NCBI GenBank assembly: GCA_028829895.1
Contig: CM054179.1
Coordinates: 47,625,891-47,689,890 of the forward strand
Reading direction: 5' to 3'
DNA: 64,000 bases
From: Sinotaia quadrata
Taxonomy: Eukaryota; Mollusca; Gastropoda; Architaenioglossa; Viviparidae
Shown: positions 27,613 to 51,744 of the stretch, in pieces
How the letters are laid out: the number at the start of each line of letters is the position of its first letter
Numbering within the stretch: the stretch's first letter is position 1
The notes under the pieces: model-generated
What the model saw: the letters and a program-made list of their open reading frames with translations, nothing else
Databases searched by the model: none
Told to the model about the DNA's origin: nothing
Made by a program: the position numbers and the translations under genes

Positions 27613-30600
27613 CACAGCTTTTATAATTGTGCATATTGAATTGTAGGCCTATAAATTGTGCTGTTACTTTTAATCATAAATTTCACTGAAGACTCAGCAA
27701 CAAACCTATAAAAACATCATAATTAAAGCACACACACACTGCAAACTAGAACCTGCATGCCATCCTAAAAGTTTTTGATTTCAGGTCAATCAGATGAATG
27801 CAAAATTGACAAAGAGCAAGTCGATCATTTAGATTTTACTATAACTAACATTAACAGGAGTAAGAGTTTGTTGACATGTGCATAATACATTTCCATATGA
27901 ACACTTTTAATAACTTAAATTTAAACATGAGATTAAAACAATCTGTAAAATGCATTGGAAGAGTAATTAATTCATCTTAGCAAATATGATTGTTAGTATA
28001 TTAAACCAGTATCAACTTTGCTAGCCAGAGCAATTTACTTTCTCTTGGATTGAGGCCATTCAGAGAACTTAAAAAGACAACCAACCTGAATAAATTATCT
28101 TCCAAATGCATTTTATAGGTTGTTTTCATCTCACACAAGTTATTACCTGTTATTAAAGTGTTCAAGGACTTTATGGACACCTAGTATGTGTATGAAAAAC
28201 CAAACAAACTATTTTTCACATAATTCCAAATAGAAGAGAGAATCTAAAGTAATTAGTTATTAATTTACATTGTATTTATGTTTTACTTTCTTTATAAGTC
28301 CCAGCACTTGAACTGTTCTGAGGTGATTTACTTTAATTCTGCAACTAGTCCAATATCAGATGAGAGGAACTATGTGATCTTTAATGAAGCTACTGAGTTT
28401 ACGAGTGCAACGTGTCATGTTTAAAATGCATTTTTGACATATACTGACATAGATAGCAGTGTCAGGATGATTATGCTAAATGAAAATTAAGTCATCAAGG
28501 ATAAATTATGTAACTGGCTTGAAGTAGTGGAGAGACAAAGTTTAAAATCCACATTTACAAGTATTTTGGACATTGATACAAGCTTAAAAATATTTTTTCT
28601 TGTATAATAGATAATTTGATACAATAAAGTGCAGATTTTCATAATGTCTAATGCGGAAGGTGATTGTCCTTTGCTGATAAAGGTCTGTTTTGGTGAATGT
28701 GGTCATATTTTATCTGAATGTTTGGGTGCAAATTTTGTAGTTTGTTGTAATTGTTGCAGTGTAATACTGGGAAACTGAAGTAAATTTTGTAACATGATTG
28801 GATACTATAATGCAGTTCATGTGTCAGTGTAACTGCGCAGCTTAGTGGCATATCTGCCTGACTCTGAAATCATATGTAACCTACTTTTCTACACTATTGT
28901 TTTTCGGGTGCACAGATATGACACTGAATGTCTTCTATCCTTGTCTTTCTGATCACTTATCAAGATTTTGCTATATCTGTATCTGGTTAAAGTGAGAAAG
29001 GATGCAGTTGTATCAACTCAGAACCAACAGCATATTGTAGCTGCAAACAGATTACAGAGGTCTATCTTGGAGTTTGAAAAATTAATAGCAGGTTCAGCGA
29101 ACACAGAGAACTATGAAATTCATATAATTAGCAGAGCAAACACAATGCAATCTGCTCTCAAGAACTGATTGTTACTCTTGACATGTAATAACATCAAAGA
29201 GCACCCAAAGAGCTATTGCCTATAAATGGAATGAACAGTCAAACTTAAATAACCATAAAAAGTTTAGGACTGCAAATCTATCTTAACTAAAGTTTAAAAA
29301 ATAAGTTAAAACATATGTGCTAATAGAGTACCTACAGTGCTTGACTTAATTAATTGTCAGTAATCAGATGTGCGATGAGTGAGTGTTTTGACACTATAGA
29401 AACATTTTATATTGCAGAGCACAGTACTAATAAATAAATAGAAATTTTAAAAATCTTTGCATTCTAATAGTTACAATAATTTCTTTAAAAAAAAAACATG
29501 ATTGCAGGCAAAAAGACAACAGGAGACAGGTGTCCCATCATTTAGTTATAAGTACATAGATACATAAGCCAAACAAATATCAAATGACAAAGAATGAAAT
29601 TCAATGCAGCATTATTAAACACAAATTTATTTTGTACACATCTTTGATCTACAACAGACTACATACATCTTTGACATCCACACATGATGATGCATATTTA
29701 ATTATTTCAAAAATCCTAATTAACTTTCTGTTGAAAGGATGCCACCCACCTCTTGATTAACCACATAAAACATTTTAGTATAACAATTATTATATATTTC
29801 TTCTGGTCAATTAAATAACCTCCACAAAATATGAAGGGCACAGACATCAGAAACATCTATAACTCTAGCAATATCACAATGATAGGTGTGATGATTCCAA
29901 TGTTTGATGGAATCTGACACACACAAATATAACTTAAAATAACAAGGAAAAAAAAGAATGTCCACTTTTATTAAAAAAGAAAAGATGAACTGTAGGGATG
30001 CCAAAGGTAATCAGGCATATTTTAAAAATTTCTAGTGGTTGCTTGTGAATTCTAATAGGCACCTGAAGCAAGGTGTACTAATCCGTATAAGTGAAAGCCT
30101 GTTTCAACAGCCAAGTCTAACTCAAAATGGTGAGAGAGACTAAAGGAAACCCACAATATTAAAGTCAAAAAGAAGATGTACAGATTAGTTGTCAAGTTGT
30201 CATGCTGTCTAAAGATTGGTGGGATGTTTGAACACACTAGCACAACATTTGTTTCATCAAAGTGGTAAATAAGCAATCACTGACTAATGATAATGCTATA
30301 TTTCAACTACGACAATAAAGTGGGCTGCAAATGTGTAGCTGACTAGGTTAACATACTGCACATCAGATTACATTATGTATAATTATATATATATTTGTAT
30401 AATAATTAGATATATATATATACATGTTCGGCAAATGGCTTAAATAACATTTCACATAATAATCATTACTTACAATTTAATTTTTAATGAAATATTTCAA
30501 AGGTTATCCCTTTTGTTGTAAATAAGAATTTTGCTTCCATTTGTATTATAACATTCGTGATGTACTTTCAAATGTAGTTTTTCCTTATTTTTGGTATAAA

Positions 30601-31592
30601 AAGCACACCAAGAAAATGCACAGAATATTAATAATTTCCAAATCTCTGTCTCAGATTTCAGAGTTAAGCAAATGATATGGGAAACATCTATGAAGAATAC
30701 ATGTCAAAATAAATCAACACAAACTACCAATAAGTAAAACTAAAACTAGTGTCACAGCCTTATTATGAGCTCTCAAAATGTACAATTTGTATCATTCTTT
30801 AAAAATAAATCTGCTTACACACCCATACAAAGAACATATCATGTACACTTATTACCCAAACATTTCTCACAGTGGTGTCAGAACCTAGTAAATAAATCCA
30901 TAATTTAGATGTTGCACCAAAACATGGAATGTAATAAACGACCCAAAAATAATAAGCTTTCGGATTCCAACAAATCAATGGACAGTATTAAATCAGTATT
31001 TGTAAATAAATACAAATTTGTTTCTCAAAACGTAATATAGCCAGTATTGCTCATTTTGATAACTGCATTACACTCAAAACCAAACCATCAGTCATCTAAG
31101 AAAGCTAAACGAGATACTTAGCAGAGTATAAGTTGTTTTTTTTAAAATGCCAGACTTAACTGAGGTCATAAATGAGTCACAAGTTTGTAAAATATTACAT
31201 AATTTAATTGTTCATCTAAACATAATTCTCATTCTGATCAACATTTTGATCCATTTAAGAGTCTAAAAGGAAATTTTAAAGCAATCTTATGCTATTAGAG
31301 ATAAAAATAAATTCACGCGAAATGACAATGGCAAAAGAACAAGAGTATTATAAACACATACAATCATGCTAAGACATCCATATTTAAGTATGAAAAAAAA
31401 AATTGTGAACTATAACCTATTCATTTTAAAAGAGAAATGTAAATTAAATAAAGTATTACTGATTGAAGTCTCTCTCTTGTCTACATATCTTAAAATAACA
31501 CTTATTTAGAATTTAATTCAAATATATGGCAGGAAGTTAGTTCTACCCGAAAAAACCTTGTTTAATAAGTATTCAATAAGCTTCAAAAATAT
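27613..31592. other. Intergenic between vWA gene and ATP6V1A, including possible 3' UTRs
   Basis: AT-rich, with only short frames lacking known domains (for example 28648-28851 and 28968-29168). For ATP6V1A on the minus strand, AATAAA complements occur at 29967-29972 and 29626-29631, and an ATTAAA complement at 31561-31566; which one is used cannot be decided. No RNA gene was recognised. Confidence 0.5.
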
Positions 31593-43649
<12,057 letters not shown>

Positions 43650-43777
43650 GATGCTAGCGTCTTGTCATGTGATAGAATGATTGAAGAACTACAACTCATC
43701 CTACTTCCGTTGCGCACGCGGGAAGGAAGTTCGACTAGAGAAACACGAGTTTCGTCCTTAGTGGTAGTTAAACCAAC
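43650..43777. promoter_or_regulatory. Bidirectional promoter between ATP6V1A and NAA50
   Basis: Only 128 bp separate the two start codons, so both transcripts must start in or overlap this interval. It holds an ETS-like ACTTCCG (43703-43709), an NRF1-like TGCGCACGCG (43711-43720) and a second ETS-like GGAAGGAAGT (43721-43730). No TATA box is seen. This composition is typical of divergent housekeeping promoters in animals; actual binding is inferred. Confidence 0.75.
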
Positions 43778-43785
43778 ATGAAGAG
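43778..43785 (+). CDS. NAA50: NAA50 coding exon 1
   Basis: 8 nt: ATG AAG AG, then donor GTATAA. The third codon is completed by exon 2 (AGA, Arg). Confidence 0.85.
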
Positions 43786-46700
43786 GTATAAGTTTGTTCA
43801 TAGGCAATAATCTGTGGTTATCTATATATCATTTGTATTTTTTTAAATGGTAAAAACCATTCTGTATAAACAGTCAACATAGTATTGAAATAAAAATATA
43901 CACAATTCTGTCTATTAGTTCTTGCCCGTTCTTAATAATAATTGAATTGTTAATGCTTTAATAAAAAAAAAATGTATAATCAACATAAAATAGACTATTT
44001 TTAGATTATTAAAATTCTTGTAAAGTTTAGTGCATTAATAGTTATGCTTTCACATAGTTAATTTTGTTATTTAATTTTTTTAAGTTACTAGTATACTACA
44101 GATTATGAGATTTGTTGCAAGTGTTTTGGATTGATTGTAATGTAGACTCCAAATACTGAATAGTAACAGTTGAACTGAGAGTAATTTGAGCACAATATTA
44201 GCTTACCGTGTAAAAGAAATGACAAATATATGATTTCTTATACTGAAGTTATAGTTTTACTAATGCTGAATAGTGAAGATGCAAAGCAAAGTCAATTTAG
44301 ACACATTTATTGCTTTCATAACACTAACATTACTATTTCATTCTTTTATTGTTTTAAGTGCCATATTTTTTAAAACTTGTATAATATAAATATTAATAAA
44401 TAATTTGCTTCTATAATTGCTCACAGAAATATTTATAAATTGCTATTTTATAATAAAGGCAATCTTTGACTTATACCTCCACCACCACCACACGCACATT
44501 ATTTATAGGCATCCTTGTCCCCATGTCAAATGCCTCTGTAAGTGTAGCCTCCTGATTTACATCCATATTTTGCATTATGCATGACAGAATATGTCATACT
44601 TACGTTTCACATGTAGGCCTACTTTTTTCTTGTCATATTGAATGAATGTTTTCATATTTGCAATTCAGCATATCGTTTCATTTGTGGTTTATTTAGTCAG
44701 GAGACCATTCTTGTATGTAAGACTAAGAGTTGCTTTTATTTTGATACTTGTACCATTAACAGTTTATCATTTTGCCAACTAAAAGTAATTTTATTTAAAA
44801 TGCTTGTAAGATGTTCTAACAAGTTAGTCATCTATCTTATTTAAAATGCTTTTGTAATGCAACAAGCTTTTGCTTGTGAACTGTAACTTAGAGTTTATTT
44901 AAGACAATATAGTAATGCTTTTACTTAATTATTTGTGCTCTTAAAAATAAAAGAAACCTCTCATAACAAACTGTAAAAGTATATTTTCTAATTCTATTCA
45001 TTGAAGAAAAATGAAAATTTGATTATGATAATTTATTAAAGTACTTTCTTATTAATAATTATAATTGTTAATTATAACTTTAATTCTAGATTTACCTAGC
45101 AGGATACATGATACAATTTTAATATCCTGTTGCAGAGGACGGATTGAACTCGGGGATATCACTCAGCATAACATTAAACAGTTGAAGCGACTGAATCAAG
45201 TAGTATTTCCAGTGACATATAATGACAAATTTTATAAAGATGTATTGGAAGTTGGTGAACTTGCCAAATTAGGTATGCTTATTTAAGTTGTTTTCATCTT
45301 TATTTACGATAAAACTGCCTTATTATTTTTTTTTTTAGTGAATTTTAAAAAGGAACTATATAGCCTTTCATCTATTGTTTAATTTGTACTGGGAAAAACT
45401 ATCAGATAGAAGCTACATTATTTTTTTAATTCTCTGATGGATTATTTAATAATTTTCTTCTTTTATTATATCAAGAATCTAGTAAGCTTGTTTGAATAAT
45501 GATTTCTAATACTAGCAACAGCTTTAAAACTAAAGTTTTATTTTTACCAAACTGTGCTTCATATATATTTTAAAATTGGATTGAAATAGAGTAGGATTAT
45601 CGTAAAGAAGTAATTAGAAATTATAGAACTGAGGATCAAAATTATGTAACCAGATACGAATTAATTGTCCATGCACTCAATTTATTTAAACAGAAGAATA
45701 AATAGTCCATAGAAATAGTCTGTGTATTAATTAAACAGCTATTATTTCACATATATGTATGATACAACTTTTAATAGCGAGTAGTAAAAACAGAATTTTA
45801 CATTTGAAGAAATGTAAATAATTTTTGTAAAAATTGGACTCCTTAATGATGCTTAACTTTGTAGCAAACCCTTCATTCATTTGAGGTGGTAATTGAAATG
45901 TACTTTTTTTTTTTTAATGGAATGATAATTGATATGCTTGAAATATTTAAACAGAATTTGGGTTAATTTTCATTATAATTTATATACATATTATTAATGC
46001 TATGATTAACATAAATTTTCAGCCACAAAAAGTGAGTCATGAGTGAAAATTTATGGCAGTATATTGTTATAATACTTTTTATCTAAAACATCGCATAATT
46101 GATTAATTCAATTTTAAGTTGTTTCAATATTGATATTAAAAATATCACTGAAATAATATTTAAAAATACTTTGAAAAAAAAAAGTGACTGACATACATAA
46201 TATGGGTTATCTAATATCTATCATATATGTGCGCGCGCGCACACACAAACGCACGCACACTGTTTATCTTATGTAAAATCAGTTTAAAAAGCTTACTGTT
46301 GAAAAATAAAATATAGTGTAATATAGTATTTTACTCCCTTTAAAAAATTGACTGTTATACATGAATTTGAAAAATAAAATTTGGTCTGTTGTGAGAATAA
46401 AACAAATTTTGTCATTTAATCTTTACTTACAATTAAAAGATGTAATATATTTAAAAAAAACCTGTTTTAAAACTGCAGATTGGTCTTCAGTTTTATATTT
46501 TTAGTCACCATAAAAGAAAATGGAGTTTTTAATATATATTATTTCGTTCTCTCTTGTTCGAAGAACAACTGTTTGCCTAACTGCATTTCTTATTAGTGGG
46601 TTGATTAAAACTTCTGATACAAATTTTTATTAAATTTATTTTTTATACTAGCTTATAATATATAAAATCATCATTAAATCCAATAATCTAGAACTTTACT

Positions 46701-49700
46701 AAAACAACATTCTACCTGCCACCACCCCCCCACCCCCCTCTCCCAAAAGAAGCCTGTTCTCAGTATTAAGTATTTCACATGTTCAAAATGAAATGATTGT
46801 CTATATTTGGGTTGCTGAAACCATGAAAATTAGGATGTAATTTAATTACTTAGTGATAGGTCTCGTGATTGAGCATCATAATTCTAATATGTTTTTTGTT
46901 GTTGAATCATTTTATAAAAGTGTCGACACATAAATATTATTATTTTAAGTTTATTATTTTAACGCTTGATTTGAGTAGAAACTAGAATTATTTTGGTTCA
47001 TAGATTATCCTTCCCTTACCTAACCATTTTTGGTCTAGTAATGTGATGTCAAATTTAAATATTACTTAGGTATTCTTTATAATAATTTTAATTTAAATGA
47101 AACCAATAAATTATTGTATTAATGGAGTATATATTATTTTACCCAAGTATTTTTGTTAACTGATTTACACTATAGTTCTATATTTTTATCAACATCTTTG
47201 ATCATGGAATTTGTCAAATTCTGTTTATTTAGATTTTAAAAGAAAACATTTAAAACTTGGAATAAGTGCCAAAAATTAAAACAGTCATTTTAGTTATTTT
47301 CTCTTTCAACTCCTGTAATATTCTATATATTAAAATAATGGATTTACAGACTATTACATTAATTGCCATCGTGGTCGCTTCATATTTACCATTTTATTTC
47401 TAAATTTCTCTCAATGAGTGGCATTACTATTTATAATTTTCAGCTTTCTACAATGATATTGTTATTGGAGCTGTATGCTGTCGCGTGGATACCTCTGAGA
47501 ACCAGCGCCGTTTGTACATAATGACTCTTGGTTGCCTGGCACCATACAGACGTCTAGGTATAGGTAAGTAAGCCCCTGAGCTGTGGTTATTTTGAGATTT
47601 TGGTATCTGTAGCTTTCAGTTGAAATGTTTAAAAACAACAATTCTTTAATAGCCTTAATTTTAATATGATGTGGATTTTACAAACTAAAAATTTGTGGTT
47701 ATCTCCCACATCTTCATAATGTAATGAATGATAAAATTATTATTATTTTAAAGTAAATGTTAGCATAACTTTGACATTAAATGTAAATATTAGAATCGAT
47801 GCTCGTGGAATGAAGCTTAAATAGTGCTCAGTGGAAACATGCTAATATTATATGACAATTTTAATTTCTTCTCCATTTGATAAGGATGTATAGTAAAATA
47901 TGATAGTTTTGTAGATTTATTCAGACTACTTGTTCATAATATTCTTCTTTTGTGTTACAATTCTCCAGAAATATTCTGGCAGTACTTATGCAGAAGTATT
48001 TTAGTGTTATTGTTATGAGAATTTGTATTTTGATTTGTTCCATATACTTTTGAGTTGTTTCTTAAGACCAAGGAAAAAACTTTATTATTTTCTAAAAAAA
48101 ACAAAACAGTTGATGACCTTAGAGATCATTATATTTTTTTTTATTGCTGTTGAAATCTGAAGTATATCATAATTGTAATTCATAGAATTTGAGCACCTAA
48201 GTATAACTAACAGTTTTTTTAAATTTGGAATTAAATTTGTAAGTTATATTATTTTCATTTAAGACACTTAAATTTTTGAAGAATACAAAGAAAAATTAGC
48301 AGTTTTCATTAGTAATACACACAAACTGTAAATAGATCTTGATGTTTAATGTAGCTGTCAAGAATGTGTGCATAGTTTGAGTGAAGGTCCTGAGTTAGTG
48401 GTGTTTCTGTCATGCATCCTTTCCCTGTCTTTACTCATGTCCTAAATTGATAGTCATTTCCCATATACTGATAAGAGAAAAGAACACTTTGAACATACAA
48501 GAAAAAAAATCTCTTGCTACTTGCACTTTTCCTAAAATGAATTAAGTTTATAAAGTTTATTTAGAGGTTTCTTCTGTTTTTTCTTGAAGTTCTGTATTTT
48601 TGCTGTTGCAGGAACCGTCATGCTGGAGCATGTACTTAAGATTTGTGAAAGTGATGGAAATTTTGACAATGTATTCCTGTAAGTATTAAACTGTAGATGA
48701 CCCAGAACGCAAGCTCTCCTTATGTATTATTTGCAGGAATGGAAGGTGTGCATAAACACAAAGCACAGCTTTCATATATATGTGTAAGTTAAATTCCTAC
48801 ATATTTGGCTCATTCTCTGCGGAAGTGTACCACAAAGGTCCATTTGAAATAAGACATTGAAATGATAAGTTTATATTCTATATATCCAGAATTGAAGTGA
48901 GAGATACATAAGATTGTTGCGTGAATGTGTGTTTATTTCTTTTGTAATTATTTGTAATTCAAAGTCGTTTTGAACTGAAAAATGGCACCTATTTTTGTTT
49001 TATGGATACCTATAGCTGTTTTCTTTAATTTTCATTGTTATAAATAATCCAACAAACTTACTGTATCAAGGTTTTCTTAGAAGTGATAATACTTTAAAGC
49101 AATATTCAGTATTCCCTTTATCTGCTAATGGTCTATTTTATGAAGAAATAATATTTTTAAAAGGCAGATTCTTCTCAGAGCTTAGTTTCCACATAAATTG
49201 GATCCAAAATTTCTATTCTTTTACCAAATCACAAAATGTCAGGTGAACATGCCATATGGATTTTATTAGTTTTTCTAACAGGAAGTATTCATACGCTAAT
49301 GTTTTTCAAATTTATTCATTCAGAAATATTTAGCTTTAGGAAAACTAATTTGACTTTCCTCTTTATCACGTTACAACAGAACTAATAAATTTGTAAATAT
49401 AAAATAATGACAATAATATTGCAAACTACTTCTTACATTTTTCAAAGGTGCCATATTTTGGAAAGATAACTCTCATGTCAGTTTGTCTTGGTTTGTTGAA
49501 TGCCAAATAAGAAAAATAACTTTTGTTTCTCATTCAGATCATATGGCTGCAACAGTGAAGGCAGGAAAATTTTTGGTATCATGGACATTACAAGACAGCT
49601 AAGATTTCTGATAATCTTGATATATTTTGATTACATTGATTTAACATCATAAATAGTTTATATATTTACATAAAAATCTCCATGTGGTTTCTTTTGGATT

Positions 49701-50924
49701 TAAAGTTTCACATAGCTATCTGTGTGTATGTTTTAAACCTGAGCGAATAAGGGTAGAAAAACCTGTGAATTACATTAAAGCATAGAAATATTGTGATTAG
49801 GCTTATTATTATATTAAAAAACATATTTAAATACATACTTTGTTTATTACTTAATATTATCCTTACAGCATAATAACTTAGCCTGTTTTATATCTAGTTG
49901 AGAAAAATTGAGTTTCTTTTATGATGACTGATAATTTTATTTCCCCATTGAAGTTGTAGATTTGTACCCTATTTTAAGTAAAAATGTATCCAGATTAAGT
50001 TAATAATTTAGGTTAATACAGAAAATGTATGGGTTATAATGAGATACTTATATTGCTTATTTTAAAATATTTTTCTGATTAAAAATAATCTGTTTTTCTG
50101 GTAAAATCTTACTTTCTAAGTTTTCAACAGAAACATGTGTTTTACGGATTTCAAACTCGTATAACATCAGCATCTTTATAATTTTGAACTTTTTTATGTT
50201 TTTATGTGAGCATTAGGCCCTCTTGTACACTTTAACATGTAAAATAATTATATGCAATCCACTTTATTTTTTGCACTTCATGTAACAAAATGGTACACTT
50301 CCCCAGAGAATGAGCTATATACACAAAAGTACATCAGTCAACATCATATTCACAATTTGCATTCAGTGACAAGCACACATGGCCTCACTATAGCTAATTT
50401 GAAACAAGTCGTGCATAAACACTTTTATGTTTGGCAAAGACAGGCACTTTATGCCATTCCTTATGACATCCACAGTGCTTATTCCTAAATTTTTATAATT
50501 AGTATATATGTATTTGTATTTTTGTTTTTCAGATATATTGCTTTAAAAAATTAAAAAATCCAGGTAATCACCGCCTGTTAGAAAAGAAACATGCATAAAT
50601 AAATTATTTTAAGTAACATACACAAAGTTGTGTCACTGACAGTGCCATGGACAACACTTTGTAGTAAGAATTGTGCATATACAGACATTTGAGCATTTCA
50701 GAAACTTGACTTTCCAGTAATAATTCTCTATTATTTTTTCCAGTCATGTTCAAGTCAATAATGAAGGTGCCATCAGGTTCTATGAGAAGTTTGGATTTGA
50801 GATTGTGGAAGAGAAAAAGAATTATTACAAACGAATTGAACCTGCGGATGCTTATGTACTTCAAAAATCCTTTCGTAAGCCTAAAGCTTTACAACAAAAT
50901 GGAGATGCAGATAAAAAGTCATGA
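43778..50924 (+). CDS. NAA50: NAA50, N-alpha-acetyltransferase 50 (five exons, 170 aa)
   Basis: NAA50 (San/Nat13) is a GNAT-fold acetyltransferase that acetylates N-terminal Met, acts with the NatA complex at ribosomes and is needed for sister-chromatid cohesion in animals. Exons 43778-43785, 45136-45272, 47444-47563, 48612-48678 and 50744-50924 join in phase to 170 residues (human 169) with identical numbering through the core. Visible are substrate-pocket FPV at 27-29, Tyr73 in LYIMTLGC, the acetyl-CoA loop YRRLGIGT, catalytic-type His112 in LHVQVNNEGA, and FYEKFGFEIVEEKKNYYKRI. The C-terminal tail after VLQKS is diverged, as is usual in the family. The start MKRGRIEL replaces human MKGSRIEL. 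It shares a promoter region with ATP6V1A. Confidence 0.97.
45136..45272 (+). CDS. NAA50: NAA50 coding exon 2
   Basis: 137 nt after acceptor CCTGTTGCAG. GRIELGDITQHNIKQLKRLN then QVVFPVTYNDKFYKDVLEVG and ELAKL; donor GTATGC. Confidence 0.97.
47444..47563 (+). CDS. NAA50: NAA50 coding exon 3
   Basis: 120 nt after acceptor TATAATTTTCAG. FYNDIVIGAVCCRVDTSENQ then RRLYIMTLGCLAPYRRLGI; donor GTAAGT. Confidence 0.97.
48612..48678 (+). CDS. NAA50: NAA50 coding exon 4
   Basis: 67 nt after acceptor TTTGCTGTTGCAG. TVMLEHVLKICESDGNFDNV then F; donor GTAAGT. Confidence 0.96.
50744..50924 (+). CDS. NAA50: NAA50 coding exon 5 (terminal)
   Basis: 181 nt after acceptor TTATTTTTTCCAG. LHVQVNNEGAIRFYEKFGFE ... 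RIEPADAYVLQKS and a Lys/Gln-rich tail ending DADKKS; TGA at 50922-50924. Confidence 0.97.
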
Positions 50925-51720
50925 GTAAGGCCACAAAGTAGACATTGTTATTTCTAAAAGTGATATTGGTTAAAACTCTTTTTGTTAGGAAAAAAGGGAG
51001 GGGATTTGACTACTTTATCCATTATATTTTTTAAAAATCATGATTTTCAGTCAAAAAGGGTTGATTAGTGTCTGTTTTATTTAATTGGGTGTTCTCATCT
51101 TTTATTTTAAACAGACAAAACCACAAGGGTTTAATAATACTTTTCATAAGTAGAAAATTGGTAACCTAATCTGTAAGCTAATGACAAAAGGAGAAATTAT
51201 TTATAAAATATTTAATAAAATATCCAAAACATATTTGTTCAATTTTTTGTTAATTTTTTAAAAATTAAAATCATATACATATATATTCTGTTTAATGGAC
51301 ATTGTGGGAAAATCTTTTGCCATCATGAAACTATTTACGAAGAAAAGTAGATTATCATTACAAATATGGAATTTCAATATGAAAAGATTCTTATTTTTCT
51401 GTTCTTTTGCTCAGTCCATGCAGCCTTTGGGGGATGAGCACTGAAACTGGGGTGTATATGTGTGACTGTGTATTATGGTTGTTGTTGGATTACATTCTTT
51501 TTTTTCTCCTGCGGTTTTAATTCTTAGTAAATGTTTTGGATGTAAAATGCCTTTTCTGTGGTATTTTTTAATACATTTTGTAGTTAATGGTTCATACTGC
51601 AATCATACTTATGATCAGGGTCCTCAAAGAGTTGGATAAGAAATTTATTTTCCCTTAAGATACTGGATTGTAGCCATGAATGATTTGTTTCTGTGAATGT
51701 AAAAAGTGTATAATTTGTAA

Positions 51721-51726
51721 AATAAA
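51721..51726 (+). terminator. Polyadenylation signal AATAAA, NAA50
   Basis: About 800 nt after the NAA50 stop, followed by a T/G-rich stretch (attttgttgtgattttc) typical of a cleavage region. An earlier AATAAA at 51214-51219 is an alternative. Confidence 0.6.
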
Positions 51727-51744
51727 AATTATTTTGTTGTGATT

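Larger units (their letters stand above)
43786..50743 (+). other. NAA50 introns 1-4
   Basis: Introns of 1.35, 2.17, 1.05 and 2.07 kb (43786-45135, 45273-47443, 47564-48611, 48679-50743). All are AT-rich and almost free of minisatellites, unlike the vWA gene introns. A short GC/CA alternating tract lies at about 46231-46260. No further exons or RNA genes seen. Confidence 0.7.

Noticed and set aside
28648..30276. Several 60-75 codon frames between the vWA gene and ATP6V1A
   Set aside because: No domain, no codon signal and no splice-site continuity; length is within chance for this AT-rich stretch.
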